Notes: generated by a model from the letters alone, not told the origin. Shown: positions 1-9,710, counted from the first letter of the stretch. The stretch: 64,000 nt of DNA from Paenibacillus peoriae KCTC 3763 (GCF_000236805.1 NZ_AGFX01000038.1:1-64000), one strand, 5' to 3'. Translations and numbers: made by a program.

Positions 1-116
1 CTGTTTTGTTGTCAGCTAAAATAATATATCACAAACCCAAACAACTTAGCAAGCACTTTTTTTGAATTTTTATTACTAGGCCGAATTCCCCTTCTCCGCT
101 TCATTAAACTCAGCCA

Positions 117-133
117 AGGGGCTAGTTGCCCCT
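117..133 (-). terminator. Small hairpin after the oxidoreductase gene
   Basis: A 6-bp GC-rich stem (AGGGGC / GCCCCT) with a 5-nt loop lies just downstream of the minus-strand FAD oxidoreductase stop codon. It is placed like a terminator but no U-tract follows it on the minus strand, so its function is uncertain. Nothing else is seen in positions 1-137. Confidence 0.3.
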
Positions 134-137
134 CGCT

Positions 138-1748
138 TTAGCTGGTGACTCCCTCCGGCTCAAATACCTCAGCAGGCCAATGTAGCTCCACTCCCTGGCG
201 AAGAAGGCTGTTTTGAAACCGTCCCAGACGTTCTGATGATTCGCTCACTTCATTTGGATATATTCCGTTAGAAACGCAGTAAGCCGCCAGACTTCCAGCT
301 GCTTCTCCTATGTTCCACTCTGTAGGATGCAGACGATAGCAGCCATTTGCGATTTGGGTCATCCCTATATTTTTACAAGCAGGAAGCAGATTACGTACTC
401 TTATCGGTATAAGAGAGCCCAACGGGATTTCATAAGGATAGTTAGGGATATAAAATGTCCGTTGAGATACCGTAGTCGGATGAAGATCTAAATGATAGCT
501 GCCAACACCTACACTGTCTACATATCGCTTGGGCCCTTCCTCTCCCCGCAGCTCACGGCTTACATCAAACTCTGATATCGTATACTTAGCCTGAATCCGG
601 CGTGACTCGCGAATATAAGCTGTTTTAGCCAGACCATCCGAGGTGCCAAGAAAATCTCCTCGTGGCCGAATTCCCGGATAACCGAATCCTCCATCCAACC
701 GGGGGGCTTCGGTCTGAAGCCAATAGATTAATGACCGAGTCAACTCACGCGCTCCTTCTCGATGTCTTGCCTGCTCCTGAGCGGTGACACCGATCAACGG
801 ACCGAGGTAATAATCATTTTGCGCCCAGTTTAAAAGAGTAACCTCACCATCATTTAACGGTTCGCTCCATATGGAGGGATCTACAATACGGCGATAATCC
901 CATAAGGATACGATGCCCTGATCATTAGGAAATAATGTGAACCGTTTTAGTTTGCTGGTATCATCTGCGTCTGTCGCGAACCAGCTTAAAATTGGGAACC
1001 GCGAAAAAGAAGGGATATAATTTCTCCAGAAATCATATTGTTGCGGCCGCTCTATAATGAAGTTTCCTTGGGGAATATAATCCACAGCAGCCACATGTGT
1101 GATAGATTGCATATCCAAAGGATCAGCACACTTCAGTCCATGTGGCTCACCCGTAGCTTCCCGCGACTCCGCTCCACTCGTATGCTCCACTCCCGCCAGA
1201 GGAAGAAGATCGCCACACTCCGTCGCATCCAAATAAAACGCTCCGCACAGCACGCTAACTCCACACTTATGATCAGGGTTATTGAGGGTACGAACGGTTA
1301 CAGAAGTAATACAGTCCCCATCCGTCTGAGCGGCAACTGGCACGGTGTGATAATATACACGAACGCGCCCTGTATTCAGATAAGGAGCAAGCATATCCTC
1401 AAGCACCCGCAAAGCTACTCGTGGTTCATGGGCCAGACGACTGACCCAGCCGTTGCCAGGATTGAGAATGGGATCATTATGGGCTTCTTCCGTTAACGGA
1501 TAGTTCTGACGGTAATAATCCCGTACACGATTTCGGAACTCGCGGTATGTCGCTGTGCAGCCAAACTGTTCGATCCATCGATGCTCATCCGGGGGAACAG
1601 CCTGTGAAGTTAGCTGTCCTCCCAACCAATCCGTTTCCTCCGTCATGATAACTCTCATGCCAGCCTTCGCTGCCGCAAGCGCTGCCGATGTCCCCCCCAG
1701 ACCTCCGCCAATCACAACGATGTCGGTATCAAGCCGATTTTGCGTCAT
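138..1748 (-). CDS. FAD-dependent oxidoreductase (FAD_oxidored family)
   Basis: The protein of 536 residues opens with a dinucleotide-binding beta-alpha-beta unit (DIVVIGGGLGGTSAALAAAKAG, glycines at about 14-19), followed by a short LGGQLTSQAV segment typical of the PF12831 FAD-dependent oxidoreductases found in glycan catabolism operons. The substrate is unknown; redox chemistry on a sugar or sugar acid is an inference from position. I chose the ATG at 1748, not the upstream ATG at 1766, because AAAGGGG lies 8 nt before it. It is the last gene of the amino-sugar operon, 25 nt after the ROK kinase. No signal peptide is seen, so it is probably cytoplasmic. Confidence 0.85.
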   Translation of the reverse strand: MTQNRLDTDIVVIGGGLGGTSAALAAAKAGMRVIMTEETDWLGGQLTSQAVPPDEHRWIEQFGCTATYREFRNRVRDYYRQNYPLTEEAHNDPILNPGNGWVSRLAHEPRVALRVLEDMLAPYLNTGRVRVYYHTVPVAAQTDGDCITSVTVRTLNNPDHKCGVSVLCGAFYLDATECGDLLPLAGVEHTSGAESREATGEPHGLKCADPLDMQSITHVAAVDYIPQGNFIIERPQQYDFWRNYIPSFSRFPILSWFATDADDTSKLKRFTLFPNDQGIVSLWDYRRIVDPSIWSEPLNDGEVTLLNWAQNDYYLGPLIGVTAQEQARHREGARELTRSLIYWLQTEAPRLDGGFGYPGIRPRGDFLGTSDGLAKTAYIRESRRIQAKYTISEFDVSRELRGEEGPKRYVDSVGVGSYHLDLHPTTVSQRTFYIPNYPYEIPLGSLIPIRVRNLLPACKNIGMTQIANGCYRLHPTEWNIGEAAGSLAAYCVSNGIYPNEVSESSERLGRFQNSLLRQGVELHWPAEVFEPEGVTS

Positions 1749-1773
1749 GGTTTGTTCCCCTTTCATGCTCGCG

Positions 1774-2703
1774 CTAAGTCTCCGCTATTTCAAAAGCAAG
1801 CCGTGCGGCACCTATAATGCCAGCGCGATTGCCGAGCAACGCCCGACTTACTTCCGTTTTAACTCCCATCAGGTGCAAATGCTTTTCCAGCAAGGGCCAC
1901 CAGACTTCTCCCGCGTCTGCCACTCCCCCGCCTACAATAATCGCCTCAGGATCAAGCGTCACCGAAATATTAGCCAAAAGCACAGCTAAATCTGCGGTGT
2001 ATTCATCCAGCACCCGGATGGCCTCCAGGTCACCGCGAGCGGCCTCCTGCATGATCTCGTTCCCCGAGCGGTAGAGCCTGCCCGTGTATTCCGTGCCCCG
2101 CCGTAACAGGGCTGTGCCCGATACATACTGCTCGGCGCAGCCTTTTTTTCCGCAATTGCAGGGGAGACCGCCCGGGAATAAAATACTGTGTCCCCAATCA
2201 CCGCCGCTCCAATGAGCCCCTCTGCACAGGAGGCCATGCTCCATAAATGCACCGCCGACACCTGTTCCCAAGGTGAGCATAGCCAGGCGCTGCTTGCCCT
2301 TTCCCGCTCCCTGCCACGACTCTCCAAGCAAAGCGGCGTTCGCATCATTATCAGCAATGGCGCGTACAGCCAGCTTTTCTCTAGCCCACGTTACCAAGGA
2401 TGTACCCTGCCAGCCAGGCAGGTTGTCGGTGGCATATACAACTTCACCGCTCTCAACATTGACTCTGCCTGCGGTGGCAATTCCCAGAGCGTCTATACCC
2501 ATATTTACGCTGGTGTCTCCAAAAGAACGCATCAGTCCATATACCGACTCGGACACCCGCGATAATACCCATTCACGTCCACGGGAAGCGTCTGTATCCA
2601 GTCGGATTTCATCAAGTACAGCTCCATCCCGTGCCACAAGGGCAGCTTTCACCGATGTACCTCCAATGTCAATACCAATGACTCTGTTCACAGCATCTGC
2701 CAC
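1774..2703 (-). CDS. ROK family sugar kinase (likely ManNAc/GlcNAc kinase)
   Basis: This ROK protein has the N-terminal phosphate-binding motif GIDIGGTSVKA, the catalytic-type NDANAA segment, a TLGTGVGG adenosine loop and the ROK zinc motif CNCGKKGCAEQ. It has no N-terminal winged helix, so it is a kinase rather than a NagC-like repressor. The frame is open upstream to 2802, but GAGGAGG sits 8 nt before the GTG at 2703, giving about 309 residues and a start close to the phosphate loop. Lying downstream of a NanE epimerase gene, it most plausibly phosphorylates N-acetylmannosamine or N-acetylglucosamine in the cytoplasm. The exact substrate cannot be read from sequence. Confidence 0.86.
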   Translation of the reverse strand: MADAVNRVIGIDIGGTSVKAALVARDGAVLDEIRLDTDASRGREWVLSRVSESVYGLMRSFGDTSVNMGIDALGIATAGRVNVESGEVVYATDNLPGWQGTSLVTWAREKLAVRAIADNDANAALLGESWQGAGKGKQRLAMLTLGTGVGGAFMEHGLLCRGAHWSGGDWGHSILFPGGLPCNCGKKGCAEQYVSGTALLRRGTEYTGRLYRSGNEIMQEAARGDLEAIRVLDEYTADLAVLLANISVTLDPEAIIVGGGVADAGEVWWPLLEKHLHLMGVKTEVSRALLGNRAGIIGAARLAFEIAET

Positions 2704-2904
2704 CACAGCGTCCTCCTCATTGCCCCACAATATAGACATACAGCCTTTTCCCGTAAACATTTTTGCATAAACCTTTCTTAAGGTAGCTGCCTTGTATTTC
2801 ATTCACACGTTGGTGTTGAATCGAAATACATAGTAGCAACTCATATACCAATACAAAAACAAGCCATGAATCAGGGAGAGAATACGATATTTCAAATTAA
2901 AATC

Positions 2905-3738
2905 TCAATAGCTGCGCTCAATAACCGCCCTCGCTGTTTTTTCCTTCATCTGCTTGGTGTGATTGGTGCGCTTGCGTGCAAGTCCTTCACAGAGGAGGTC
3001 AATCACGAATAGCTGTGAGATTTTAGCACCAATCGAGCCGCCCTCCATCGGGGCTTCCTTGCCTGCGGTCAACAACACGATATCTGCAATAGAGGTGATT
3101 GGCGATTTTGCATAATTCGTAATTGCGATAACTGTTGCACCGTTTTGCTTGGCCTTGTACAGCATGTCGTTCGTATCCAGCGTACTTCCCGATACACTGA
3201 TGCCGATAGCCACATCCCCGGGCTTCATGGACACCGCCATCATCGACTGAATATGACCATCTGCCACAGCCTCGGCGCGCCGCCCGATTCGTAAGAAGCG
3301 GTTTTTGGCATCCTGCGCAGAAATCCCTGAAGCGCCTACACCAAAAAATTGGACATAGCCCGCCTGATCGAGGCACGCTATCGCGCGTCCAAGCTCTGAA
3401 TGGTCTAGAAGCCCCATGCTGGAGTGCAAAATATCGAGCATGTTGTGATACACTGTGCGGGTGATATCATGTTCATTATCCGGGTCAAAGCTTTCCCCGC
3501 CTATATCGGTTTTGCGATAAGTTTGGTTTTGTGCCAGGGACAATCGGAAATCCTGATAGCCTTTGAAACCAATCTTCCGGCAAAAACGCATGACGGTCGT
3601 TTCACCTGTGCCTGCAAAATCAGCCAGCTCTGTTACGGAGAAATAGATGATATCTGCGGGACGCTCCAGTACGCACAAGGCGACTTTTTGCTCCGATTTT
3701 GTTAATGAAGGAAAATACGTGTTAATCCTGTCGTTCAT
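2905..3738 (-). CDS. MurR/RpiR family transcriptional regulator
   Basis: An N-terminal RpiR helix-turn-helix (about residues 1-75, including FAGTGETTVMRFCRKIGFKGYQDFR) is followed by a C-terminal SIS sugar-phosphate-binding domain (GVGASGISAQDAKNRF, GISVSGSTLDTND). The length of about 277 residues is normal for the family. Its start overlaps the end of nanE, so the two are translationally coupled; ATG codons at 3744 and 3738 are both possible. A regulator inside an amino-sugar operon would be expected to sense an amino-sugar 6-phosphate and control this operon; that is inference. A gap of about 200 nt separates it from the ROK gene, which may have an extra promoter. Confidence 0.9.
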   Translation of the reverse strand: MNDRINTYFPSLTKSEQKVALCVLERPADIIYFSVTELADFAGTGETTVMRFCRKIGFKGYQDFRLSLAQNQTYRKTDIGGESFDPDNEHDITRTVYHNMLDILHSSMGLLDHSELGRAIACLDQAGYVQFFGVGASGISAQDAKNRFLRIGRRAEAVADGHIQSMMAVSMKPGDVAIGISVSGSTLDTNDMLYKAKQNGATVIAITNYAKSPITSIADIVLLTAGKEAPMEGGSIGAKISQLFVIDLLCEGLARKRTNHTKQMKEKTARAVIERSY

Positions 3739-4450
3739 CTCCATAGATGCTGTTCACTGCCTTCCTTGCGGCATCGGCAAACCGCTGCGTAATCAATTGA
3801 GGTCTGGTAATCGCCGAGCCTACAACCACTGCATGTGCACCCAGCCGAAATGCTTCCTCGACCTGTGCCGGATCATGGATTCTGCCCTCTGCAATTAAAG
3901 GAACGGGAACCAATTCCGACGCTCTTCGAACCAGTTCCAGATCAGGGCCATCCATCTGAGCAGAGTATGGCGTATAACCAGACAATGTTGTGGATACGCA
4001 GCCTACACCAAGGGAAGCCGCATGAAGCGCCTCCTCCAATGTCGATATATCCGCCATGGAAGTTACTCCATGCTCATGGGCGTAATCTATGAGCCGCTTG
4101 AGCTTGCATCCTCCCGGACGCGGACGCAGTGTGGCATCCAGCGCGATGATATCCGCGCCCGCCTCAACCAGTTCCTCCATCTCACGAAGAGTCGGCGTAA
4201 TGTAAATATCAGAATCATCATAATCTCGCTTAATCAAACCGATGACTGGCAAAGAAAGCGCCTGTTTGATCGCTCGCACATCCGCTGCGCCATTGGCGCG
4301 AATCGCTACAGCTCCGCCCTGCTGTGCGGCAAGCGCCATTTTGACCATCAAGTCCGCTCCATGCAGCGGTTCATCTGGAAGCGCCTGACAGGATACAATC
4401 AGACCATGCTGCACTTTTGATAGCACACCTTCTATTTCTATGGGGATCAC
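3722..4450 (-). CDS. nanE: N-acetylmannosamine-6-phosphate 2-epimerase
   Basis: NanE-type TIM barrel of 242 residues, the usual length. It interconverts ManNAc-6-phosphate and GlcNAc-6-phosphate in the cytoplasm, feeding amino sugars into the NagA/NagB route. Family segments are visible: LIVSCQALPDEPLH near the start, MALAAQQGGAVAIRANG, PVIGLIKRDY, ADIIALDATLRPRP and the C-terminal phosphate-binding region LIAEGRIHDPAQVEEAFRLGAHAVVVGSAITRP. The GTG start overlaps the stop of the DUF4127 gene (GTGA), showing tight operon coupling. No NanA lyase is visible nearby, so the operon probably acts on ManNAc/GlcNAc derivatives rather than sialic acid itself. Confidence 0.95.
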   Translation of the reverse strand: MIPIEIEGVLSKVQHGLIVSCQALPDEPLHGADLMVKMALAAQQGGAVAIRANGAADVRAIKQALSLPVIGLIKRDYDDSDIYITPTLREMEELVEAGADIIALDATLRPRPGGCKLKRLIDYAHEHGVTSMADISTLEEALHAASLGVGCVSTTLSGYTPYSAQMDGPDLELVRRASELVPVPLIAEGRIHDPAQVEEAFRLGAHAVVVGSAITRPQLITQRFADAARKAVNSIYGDERQD

Positions 4451-5991
4451 CCTCTCTCCTCGGCATAATGCCGTACGGTCAAGCCGACTTCAAAGGTGCG
4501 GTTCCACGGCATATAGCAATCTGTTATTTCCACGCAGTCCTCCGGCCCGTTCACATACTCCTCAAGCGCCCGCTGCAGCCGCCCGCGAATAACCGCAGCA
4601 ACCGAGCCCCTCTGTCCATCGAGCATAAACTTGTTAAAGCCCATCTGTTCCACAATTCCATTATTCATAGCGGTACGCACTACAGCGCAATAACAGGCAT
4701 CCTCGGTATAACGCAACGCCAGAAAATCCAGATGCTCCTCCGTGGGTCCATAGTGGGTATACAGCATCGACTGTGCGATGACGGTTCCAAGCGTATTGGA
4801 GCTTGTATTCCAGCCTGCATAGCCTGCCAGCTTAAAAAGCAGTCCTTTTTGCTTCAATAGTCTAAGCAGCTTGAGATCTGCACCATTGGCATAGCCTACA
4901 TCAGCGACGGCAATGTTTTTGCCCTCATAATGCAGCATGTGAGCACCGTATTCGACCAGCTCTACTACATTCCGATGTACATCATATCCGGCCATTGCAC
5001 GCTGCTGGGATGAAGCTTCTGCCATCGTATCGCCAGGGGTATTAGCCAACAAAATCAAATCAGCCTCCGCTGCTGAGGAAGCAATCAGCCCACCTGCTGC
5101 CATAATCTGATATTTTAAGGTTTCATAAAAGTAGCGATCCTCAAAAAGCGGAACAACGAATGCCCCTTGCAAGGCGGACAAGCGGGGATATATCAGCGGT
5201 ACAGCCTGATTCGCCTGGTTAACCCAACGCGCCAGCAACGTACATCCTACCTCGTCTGCTCCTGGATACATATACACGTTTAAATCTAGAGCGAGTTCGG
5301 AAATACGACTTCTTAGCTGCTGCTGATCCTTGGCGGTATAGCCATAGGGGGCCGAATCATCCTGCGGAATAATCATAAAATCAATGACACCCTCTGCTAC
5401 CAGCTCCAGTGCTGCTTCATTGGCCTCCAAATTCACACGGCGACGACCCAAATAATCCCCTAGTATTTCTACAGGCAAACGTCGGTTGATATCAGCTAGT
5501 TCAAGCAGTTCCTCCGGGGTAGCGATTCCCAGTTCCTGACGATGCTCAATGAAGCCCTTCCTGAATATCTCGCGGCCCCAATCAGCGTAGTAATCCGGTT
5601 CTTCGTCAGCCAAAGAATATTGCGGGCAACGCATAATCAGTTGAAATGCGTATAGCGTCAGCTGTGGATATAGCTGTTTGAGCCTGCGAAGGCGATTCAC
5701 CCTGCCTCTGATCTGCTCACTCGTCATTTCATGCAATCGAGAAGGTACAATTCCACCGTACAGCAACGTATCCATCGCAATAATGGCTCCATCAGTTGCA
5801 GCCGCACGTTCTTCGAGCCATGCCCATAGTCTGGCCGTATCGCCGGGGGTTTTCTTTTGTCCCATCCATTCCAATGGAGGCCGCTCCATTTGCAAGTCGG
5901 TGCCCTGGGCCAGTAAATAAGGAAATTCATAATTACAGGGCCGTTCATCCAGCGGCACAAAAAGCACACGGGTGTTTGACTTCACCAACAC
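4447..5991 (-). CDS. DUF4127 family protein
   Basis: A protein of about 514 residues that starts with VLFVPLDERPCNYEFPYLLA, the hallmark opening of DUF4127 (PF13552). No enzymatic function is established for the family to my knowledge. Conserved-looking polar stretches include PLDERP near the N-terminus, MDTLLYGGIVPSR and IIPQDDSAPYGYTAKDQQ, which look like an active-site constellation rather than a structural protein. No signal peptide or membrane segment is evident. It lies between GH84 and NanE and overlaps nanE by 4 nt, so a role in amino-sugar breakdown is likely. Start codon is ambiguous among GTG 5991, TTG 5988 and GTG 5985. Confidence 0.85.
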   Translation of the reverse strand: MLVKSNTRVLFVPLDERPCNYEFPYLLAQGTDLQMERPPLEWMGQKKTPGDTARLWAWLEERAAATDGAIIAMDTLLYGGIVPSRLHEMTSEQIRGRVNRLRRLKQLYPQLTLYAFQLIMRCPQYSLADEEPDYYADWGREIFRKGFIEHRQELGIATPEELLELADINRRLPVEILGDYLGRRRVNLEANEAALELVAEGVIDFMIIPQDDSAPYGYTAKDQQQLRSRISELALDLNVYMYPGADEVGCTLLARWVNQANQAVPLIYPRLSALQGAFVVPLFEDRYFYETLKYQIMAAGGLIASSAAEADLILLANTPGDTMAEASSQQRAMAGYDVHRNVVELVEYGAHMLHYEGKNIAVADVGYANGADLKLLRLLKQKGLLFKLAGYAGWNTSSNTLGTVIAQSMLYTHYGPTEEHLDFLALRYTEDACYCAVVRTAMNNGIVEQMGFNKFMLDGQRGSVAAVIRGRLQRALEEYVNGPEDCVEITDCYMPWNRTFEVGLTVRHYAEERG

Positions 5992-6095
5992 GCTCCACCT
6001 CTCCTGAAAATTACTGTTATACTTACGGCTATGCTCACAGCGGTCATGATTTTCAGAGCAATTACGCTGTCTGGGTTCTTTTCAACAGCTAAAGT

Positions 6096-7886
6096 CTATA
6101 GATTAAGCCGATATTTGCCCGGCTCATCCTGATCGACGTAGCCCCACTGCTCGGCAGCACGGATGGCCGGATTACTTCCCAGCCGAGCCTTCGCTTCCAG
6201 ACAAGCGGTAATGCCGCTTCGCAGCTTGGCAATGGCTTCGTCCCTCAACGGCGGTGGCTCTTGCCCGCCAGTCACTTCGCTTTGCGTGCCGCTCCCCCGT
6301 GACCGGACATCATCCTGCCGCCCGCTGCTGAGCACGGCTTGTCGCAGCACTCGCCACAGGCTCACGTCCAGTTCGGCGCGCTCCAGCCACGGTGCAGCCT
6401 GGGACGCGAACCCGGCCGCAGGGTCATCGGCCGGTACGCTCCGCAGAGCGTTCACGGCCTGAAGCAGCCGCTCAAAGTACATATCCAGCGCAGGGATGTC
6501 GCGGGATTGCAAGGCAAAATCCACGTCCTCATACGTGCTGCCGCCCAGGCGGCTGTTCCTGTTTTGACGACAGAAAAACATGAATTCTTCCGTGCGCTCA
6601 CCCGCCAGCTCACGCGCAGCCCATGCCCAAGAGAGTTCCGGCATGTACCGCTCACTGTTCCACATGTAGTGGGCCATCGTAATGAGCGTCACTTTGGAGC
6701 ACTCCCACTGATTCATCGGATTGGCCACCATCCCGGTATGTCCACAGTCCGGAAGCCTGGAATACCGTCCGCGCAGTGGATCGAGGAACAAGCGATCACG
6801 ATCGCAATCATTTACCGGGATGTTATCCCACAGCCATAGCTCATGCCCAAAGAATGCATGATTCTCAGCGGCATGCTCTCGACTAATCTGCGGGGCAAAA
6901 ACAAAGTACCCTGTCCAAAACACTTTAATGTCCGGGTGCAAGCGCTCACGGAAATCCTTTTTATATTCCGTATCCCAATACGACCAGTACTCCGAAGGAC
7001 ATACCGTCAGTGTAAACTCAGGCAGCCGCTCGGTCAGCCATGTATGCACCTTGTTGGTCAAAAAGACATGAGCGTGACCCGAGCGACCCAGCAAATGTCG
7101 GTTTTCCCCTTTTAGCACATAATCAATATCATCCATTAAGACAGCAAAGTGCCGTACGCCAATAGCCATCACAGCCGCCAGCTTTTCCGTCAATCTGACA
7201 AAATCCTCATCGCTGCCAAAGCTCAGATCATTCCCTGGACTGATACAGTAATGAAAATCAACCTCATTCCGGTCGCAGGCTTCTTTTAATTCGCGGATCT
7301 GATCAAATGTATCCTCAGGATACGGCTCCCGCCATAGCCCGCGATGATACGGATCATCCTTGGGGGCATACATAAACGTGTTCATACGATGCGCAGCCAT
7401 AAAACAGACGGCATCCAGCCGATCTGCGAAGCTCCACGGCTCTCCGTAAAAGCCTTCAATAATTCCTCTGACCGGAAATGAAGGCTCATCCCGAAGAGAT
7501 AGCACCGGCAAAGTACACCGCTTCTGTTCAACCTGAAGCAGGAGATGCAGGGCATCCATGCCGTATTTGAGCCCTCTTTTATTGGGAGCATGGATTTCAA
7601 TCCGGCCCTCCTTCTGAATCTCCAGCCGATATCCGTCTGCAACGAGCGTTCCATCATACTCCAGTACCAACTGCACGCTGCCTCGTGTTTCAGTCGGCAC
7701 GCCCGGTCCCGGAGGTAAAATCAGCTTGATCGGTCCCTCGGGGTCCAGCACACCTTCATACTCCTGATTCATCGCAAAGCGAGAGGACAGTTCACAAACT
7801 AGACGCGGTTCAGGTACAACCAGCTTTTCTCCACTGTCATACACATCCCGAAAATAATATTGAATCTCCTGCGGTGTTAGTCCCAT
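6096..7886 (-). CDS. GH84 beta-N-acetylglucosaminidase (hyaluronidase-like)
   Basis: About 596 residues. An N-terminal GH20b-type beta-N-acetylhexosaminidase domain (about 20-135) precedes a GH84 catalytic barrel beginning GIIEGFYGEPWSFADRLDAVCFMAAHRMNTFMYAPKDDPYHR. The two adjacent catalytic aspartates are seen in FAVLMDDIDY. GH84 enzymes remove GlcNAc through substrate-assisted catalysis. There is no signal peptide, which fits cytoplasmic hydrolysis of oligosaccharides imported by the adjacent ABC transporter. I chose the ATG at 7886 because AAGGAGAGG lies 8 nt before it; the ATG at 7907 has no such site. The C-terminal third is Arg/Gly/Pro-rich and locally GC-rich. Confidence 0.9.
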   Translation of the reverse strand: MGLTPQEIQYYFRDVYDSGEKLVVPEPRLVCELSSRFAMNQEYEGVLDPEGPIKLILPPGPGVPTETRGSVQLVLEYDGTLVADGYRLEIQKEGRIEIHAPNKRGLKYGMDALHLLLQVEQKRCTLPVLSLRDEPSFPVRGIIEGFYGEPWSFADRLDAVCFMAAHRMNTFMYAPKDDPYHRGLWREPYPEDTFDQIRELKEACDRNEVDFHYCISPGNDLSFGSDEDFVRLTEKLAAVMAIGVRHFAVLMDDIDYVLKGENRHLLGRSGHAHVFLTNKVHTWLTERLPEFTLTVCPSEYWSYWDTEYKKDFRERLHPDIKVFWTGYFVFAPQISREHAAENHAFFGHELWLWDNIPVNDCDRDRLFLDPLRGRYSRLPDCGHTGMVANPMNQWECSKVTLITMAHYMWNSERYMPELSWAWAARELAGERTEEFMFFCRQNRNSRLGGSTYEDVDFALQSRDIPALDMYFERLLQAVNALRSVPADDPAAGFASQAAPWLERAELDVSLWRVLRQAVLSSGRQDDVRSRGSGTQSEVTGGQEPPPLRDEAIAKLRSGITACLEAKARLGSNPAIRAAEQWGYVDQDEPGKYRLNL

Positions 7887-7938
7887 TGCAATCGCCTCTC
7901 CTTCCATTCACGGGCTATCCGTAGCGGGGATTTCCAGC

Positions 7939-8829
7939 CTAGCCCTTCACCGCTCCTGCCAGACCTTCCATATAGTAGCGTTGTGTAAACAGGAACAATA
8001 TAATAATCGGCAGCACTGAAATCATCGTGCCCGCTGCAATCCAGCCGAAGTTATAGGCAAATTGACCGTTGAGATAGGTGAGCGCAGCCGCCAGCGGGTA
8101 TAGTTCCGTGTCGTTCAAAATAACGATAGGCCACAGAAAGCTGTTCCAGAACGACATGGCCTCCAGCAAAGAAATCACGGCGAGCGCCGGCTTCACCAAC
8201 GGAAGCACCAGCTGCCACCAAATTCGAAACTCCGAAGCGCCATCCATTTTGCCGGAATCACGCACATCGGTAGGAATATGAATAAACGTCTGCCGCATCA
8301 GAAAAATGTTAAACACAGAGACCGCTCCGGGCAGTACCACACCCAAATAGGTGTTACCCAGATGAAGTCCTTGAATGGTCAAATAATGCACAATAAATGC
8401 GGTGTAAGAAGGAATAATCATCGTGGCAATCAGCAGTGTAAACACCAGATTTTTACCCTTAAAATGAAATACGGCCAAGGGATATCCTGTCAGGCTGGCG
8501 AGTATTACATTAAGCACAACACCCAGCACTGTAATAATCACCGTATTCAGGATATACATTGGAAAATCCATAAACTGCCATACCTGAACGTAATTGTCAA
8601 AATCAATAAAGGTCGGGAAAATGGCGGGCGGCGATGAAAAAATGTTACGACCCGGCATGAGCGATACGCTAAGTAGCCACAGAAATGGTCCCATTAAAAA
8701 AAGAGCGAGCAGCACCAGCAATACATAGATTACCGTCATTCTCACAATTCGCCCCAGTTTGCGCATGATCCGGCTATTTTCATCTCTCGGAAGGGGTGAG
8801 TGTAGCTTTTTGTCATTCTTTAGACTCAT
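7939..8829 (-). CDS. Carbohydrate ABC transporter permease (MalG type)
   Basis: Integral membrane protein of about 296 residues with six predicted hydrophobic segments and the binding-protein-dependent permease EAA loop (DSGKMDGASEFRIWWQLVLPLVKPALAV), which contacts the ATPase. Together with the next permease and lipoprotein it forms the importer for the oligosaccharide processed by GH84. Its ATG at 8829 overlaps the stop codon of the upstream permease (TGATG), indicating coupled translation. No ATPase gene is present in this operon; such CUT1 systems commonly share an MsmX-type ATPase encoded elsewhere. Confidence 0.93.
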   Translation of the reverse strand: MSLKNDKKLHSPLPRDENSRIMRKLGRIVRMTVIYVLLVLLALFLMGPFLWLLSVSLMPGRNIFSSPPAIFPTFIDFDNYVQVWQFMDFPMYILNTVIITVLGVVLNVILASLTGYPLAVFHFKGKNLVFTLLIATMIIPSYTAFIVHYLTIQGLHLGNTYLGVVLPGAVSVFNIFLMRQTFIHIPTDVRDSGKMDGASEFRIWWQLVLPLVKPALAVISLLEAMSFWNSFLWPIVILNDTELYPLAAALTYLNGQFAYNFGWIAAGTMISVLPIIILFLFTQRYYMEGLAGAVKG

Positions 8830-9710
8830 CAATAGGGATTGACACCACCTTTCCTATTGAATCGAAATACGATAATACTGAACACCGCAATCACTGCGCC
8901 GACAATCAAGCCGAGCGCCGAGGCATAACCAAAGTTAAATTGCTCCATCCCTTTTTGGAAAATATACAAGCTGGAGGTTAATGTGGCCGTTCCCGGTCCA
9001 CCCTTGGTCAGCACATACACTTCGTCGAATACACGAATAGCCGCCATAAGCGAAATGAGTGTGCAAAACAGGATGTAGGGCCTTAATAACGGGAGGGTTA
9101 TATGAACGATCAGCCGCCAGCGGCTTGCCCCATCCACTCTGGCCGCTTCGTACAGATCTTGTGGAATGTTCTGTAAACCTGCCAGATAGAGCATCATATA
9201 ATACCCGAGTCCCTTCCACAACGTGATGAACATGAGTACATACAAGGCTAAATTACTGTCCGATAACCAGTGTATCTCCCTGCTGATTATGCCGACCTTG
9301 ATGAGCAGATAGTTCACAACGCTGTTATTGCCCAGCAGCCAGCTCCAAATTAAGGCCACCGCTACCATGGAAGTTACGACAGGAATGTAATAGGTGGTTC
9401 GAAATATTTTAATGGCCGGTATACGACTGTTCACCAGCACGGCCATCAGGATGGAGAAAATCTGAAGAAAGGGAACAATGAGCACATACACTAATGAGTT
9501 CCAGATCGAAATGAGGAAGTTGCGGTCCTTAAACGCTGCCTCAAAATTAGCCAGACCGACATAATGGGTATCCGATATGACCGAATAGTCCGTCAAGGCC
9601 AGCGGGATGCTGTAGATAATAGGCCAAAATACAAAGACGGCAAGCAACAACAGTCCCGGTGTCATGAAGGCCCAGGCCGTAAAGGATTCCGACCTCAACC
9701 ATTTGATCAT
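8829..9710 (-). CDS. Carbohydrate ABC transporter permease (MalF type)
   Basis: About 293 residues with six hydrophobic segments and the EAA motif (YEAARVDGASRWRLIVHITLPLLRPYILF). It starts with a short cytoplasmic N-terminus followed by TPGLLLLAVFVFWPIIYSIPLALTDYS, as in CUT1 family MalF/UgpA homologues. It pairs with the MalG-type permease that follows it. The upstream gap to the binding-protein gene carries a strong hairpin. Confidence 0.93.
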   Translation of the reverse strand: MIKWLRSESFTAWAFMTPGLLLLAVFVFWPIIYSIPLALTDYSVISDTHYVGLANFEAAFKDRNFLISIWNSLVYVLIVPFLQIFSILMAVLVNSRIPAIKIFRTTYYIPVVTSMVAVALIWSWLLGNNSVVNYLLIKVGIISREIHWLSDSNLALYVLMFITLWKGLGYYMMLYLAGLQNIPQDLYEAARVDGASRWRLIVHITLPLLRPYILFCTLISLMAAIRVFDEVYVLTKGGPGTATLTSSLYIFQKGMEQFNFGYASALGLIVGAVIAVFSIIVFRFNRKGGVNPY

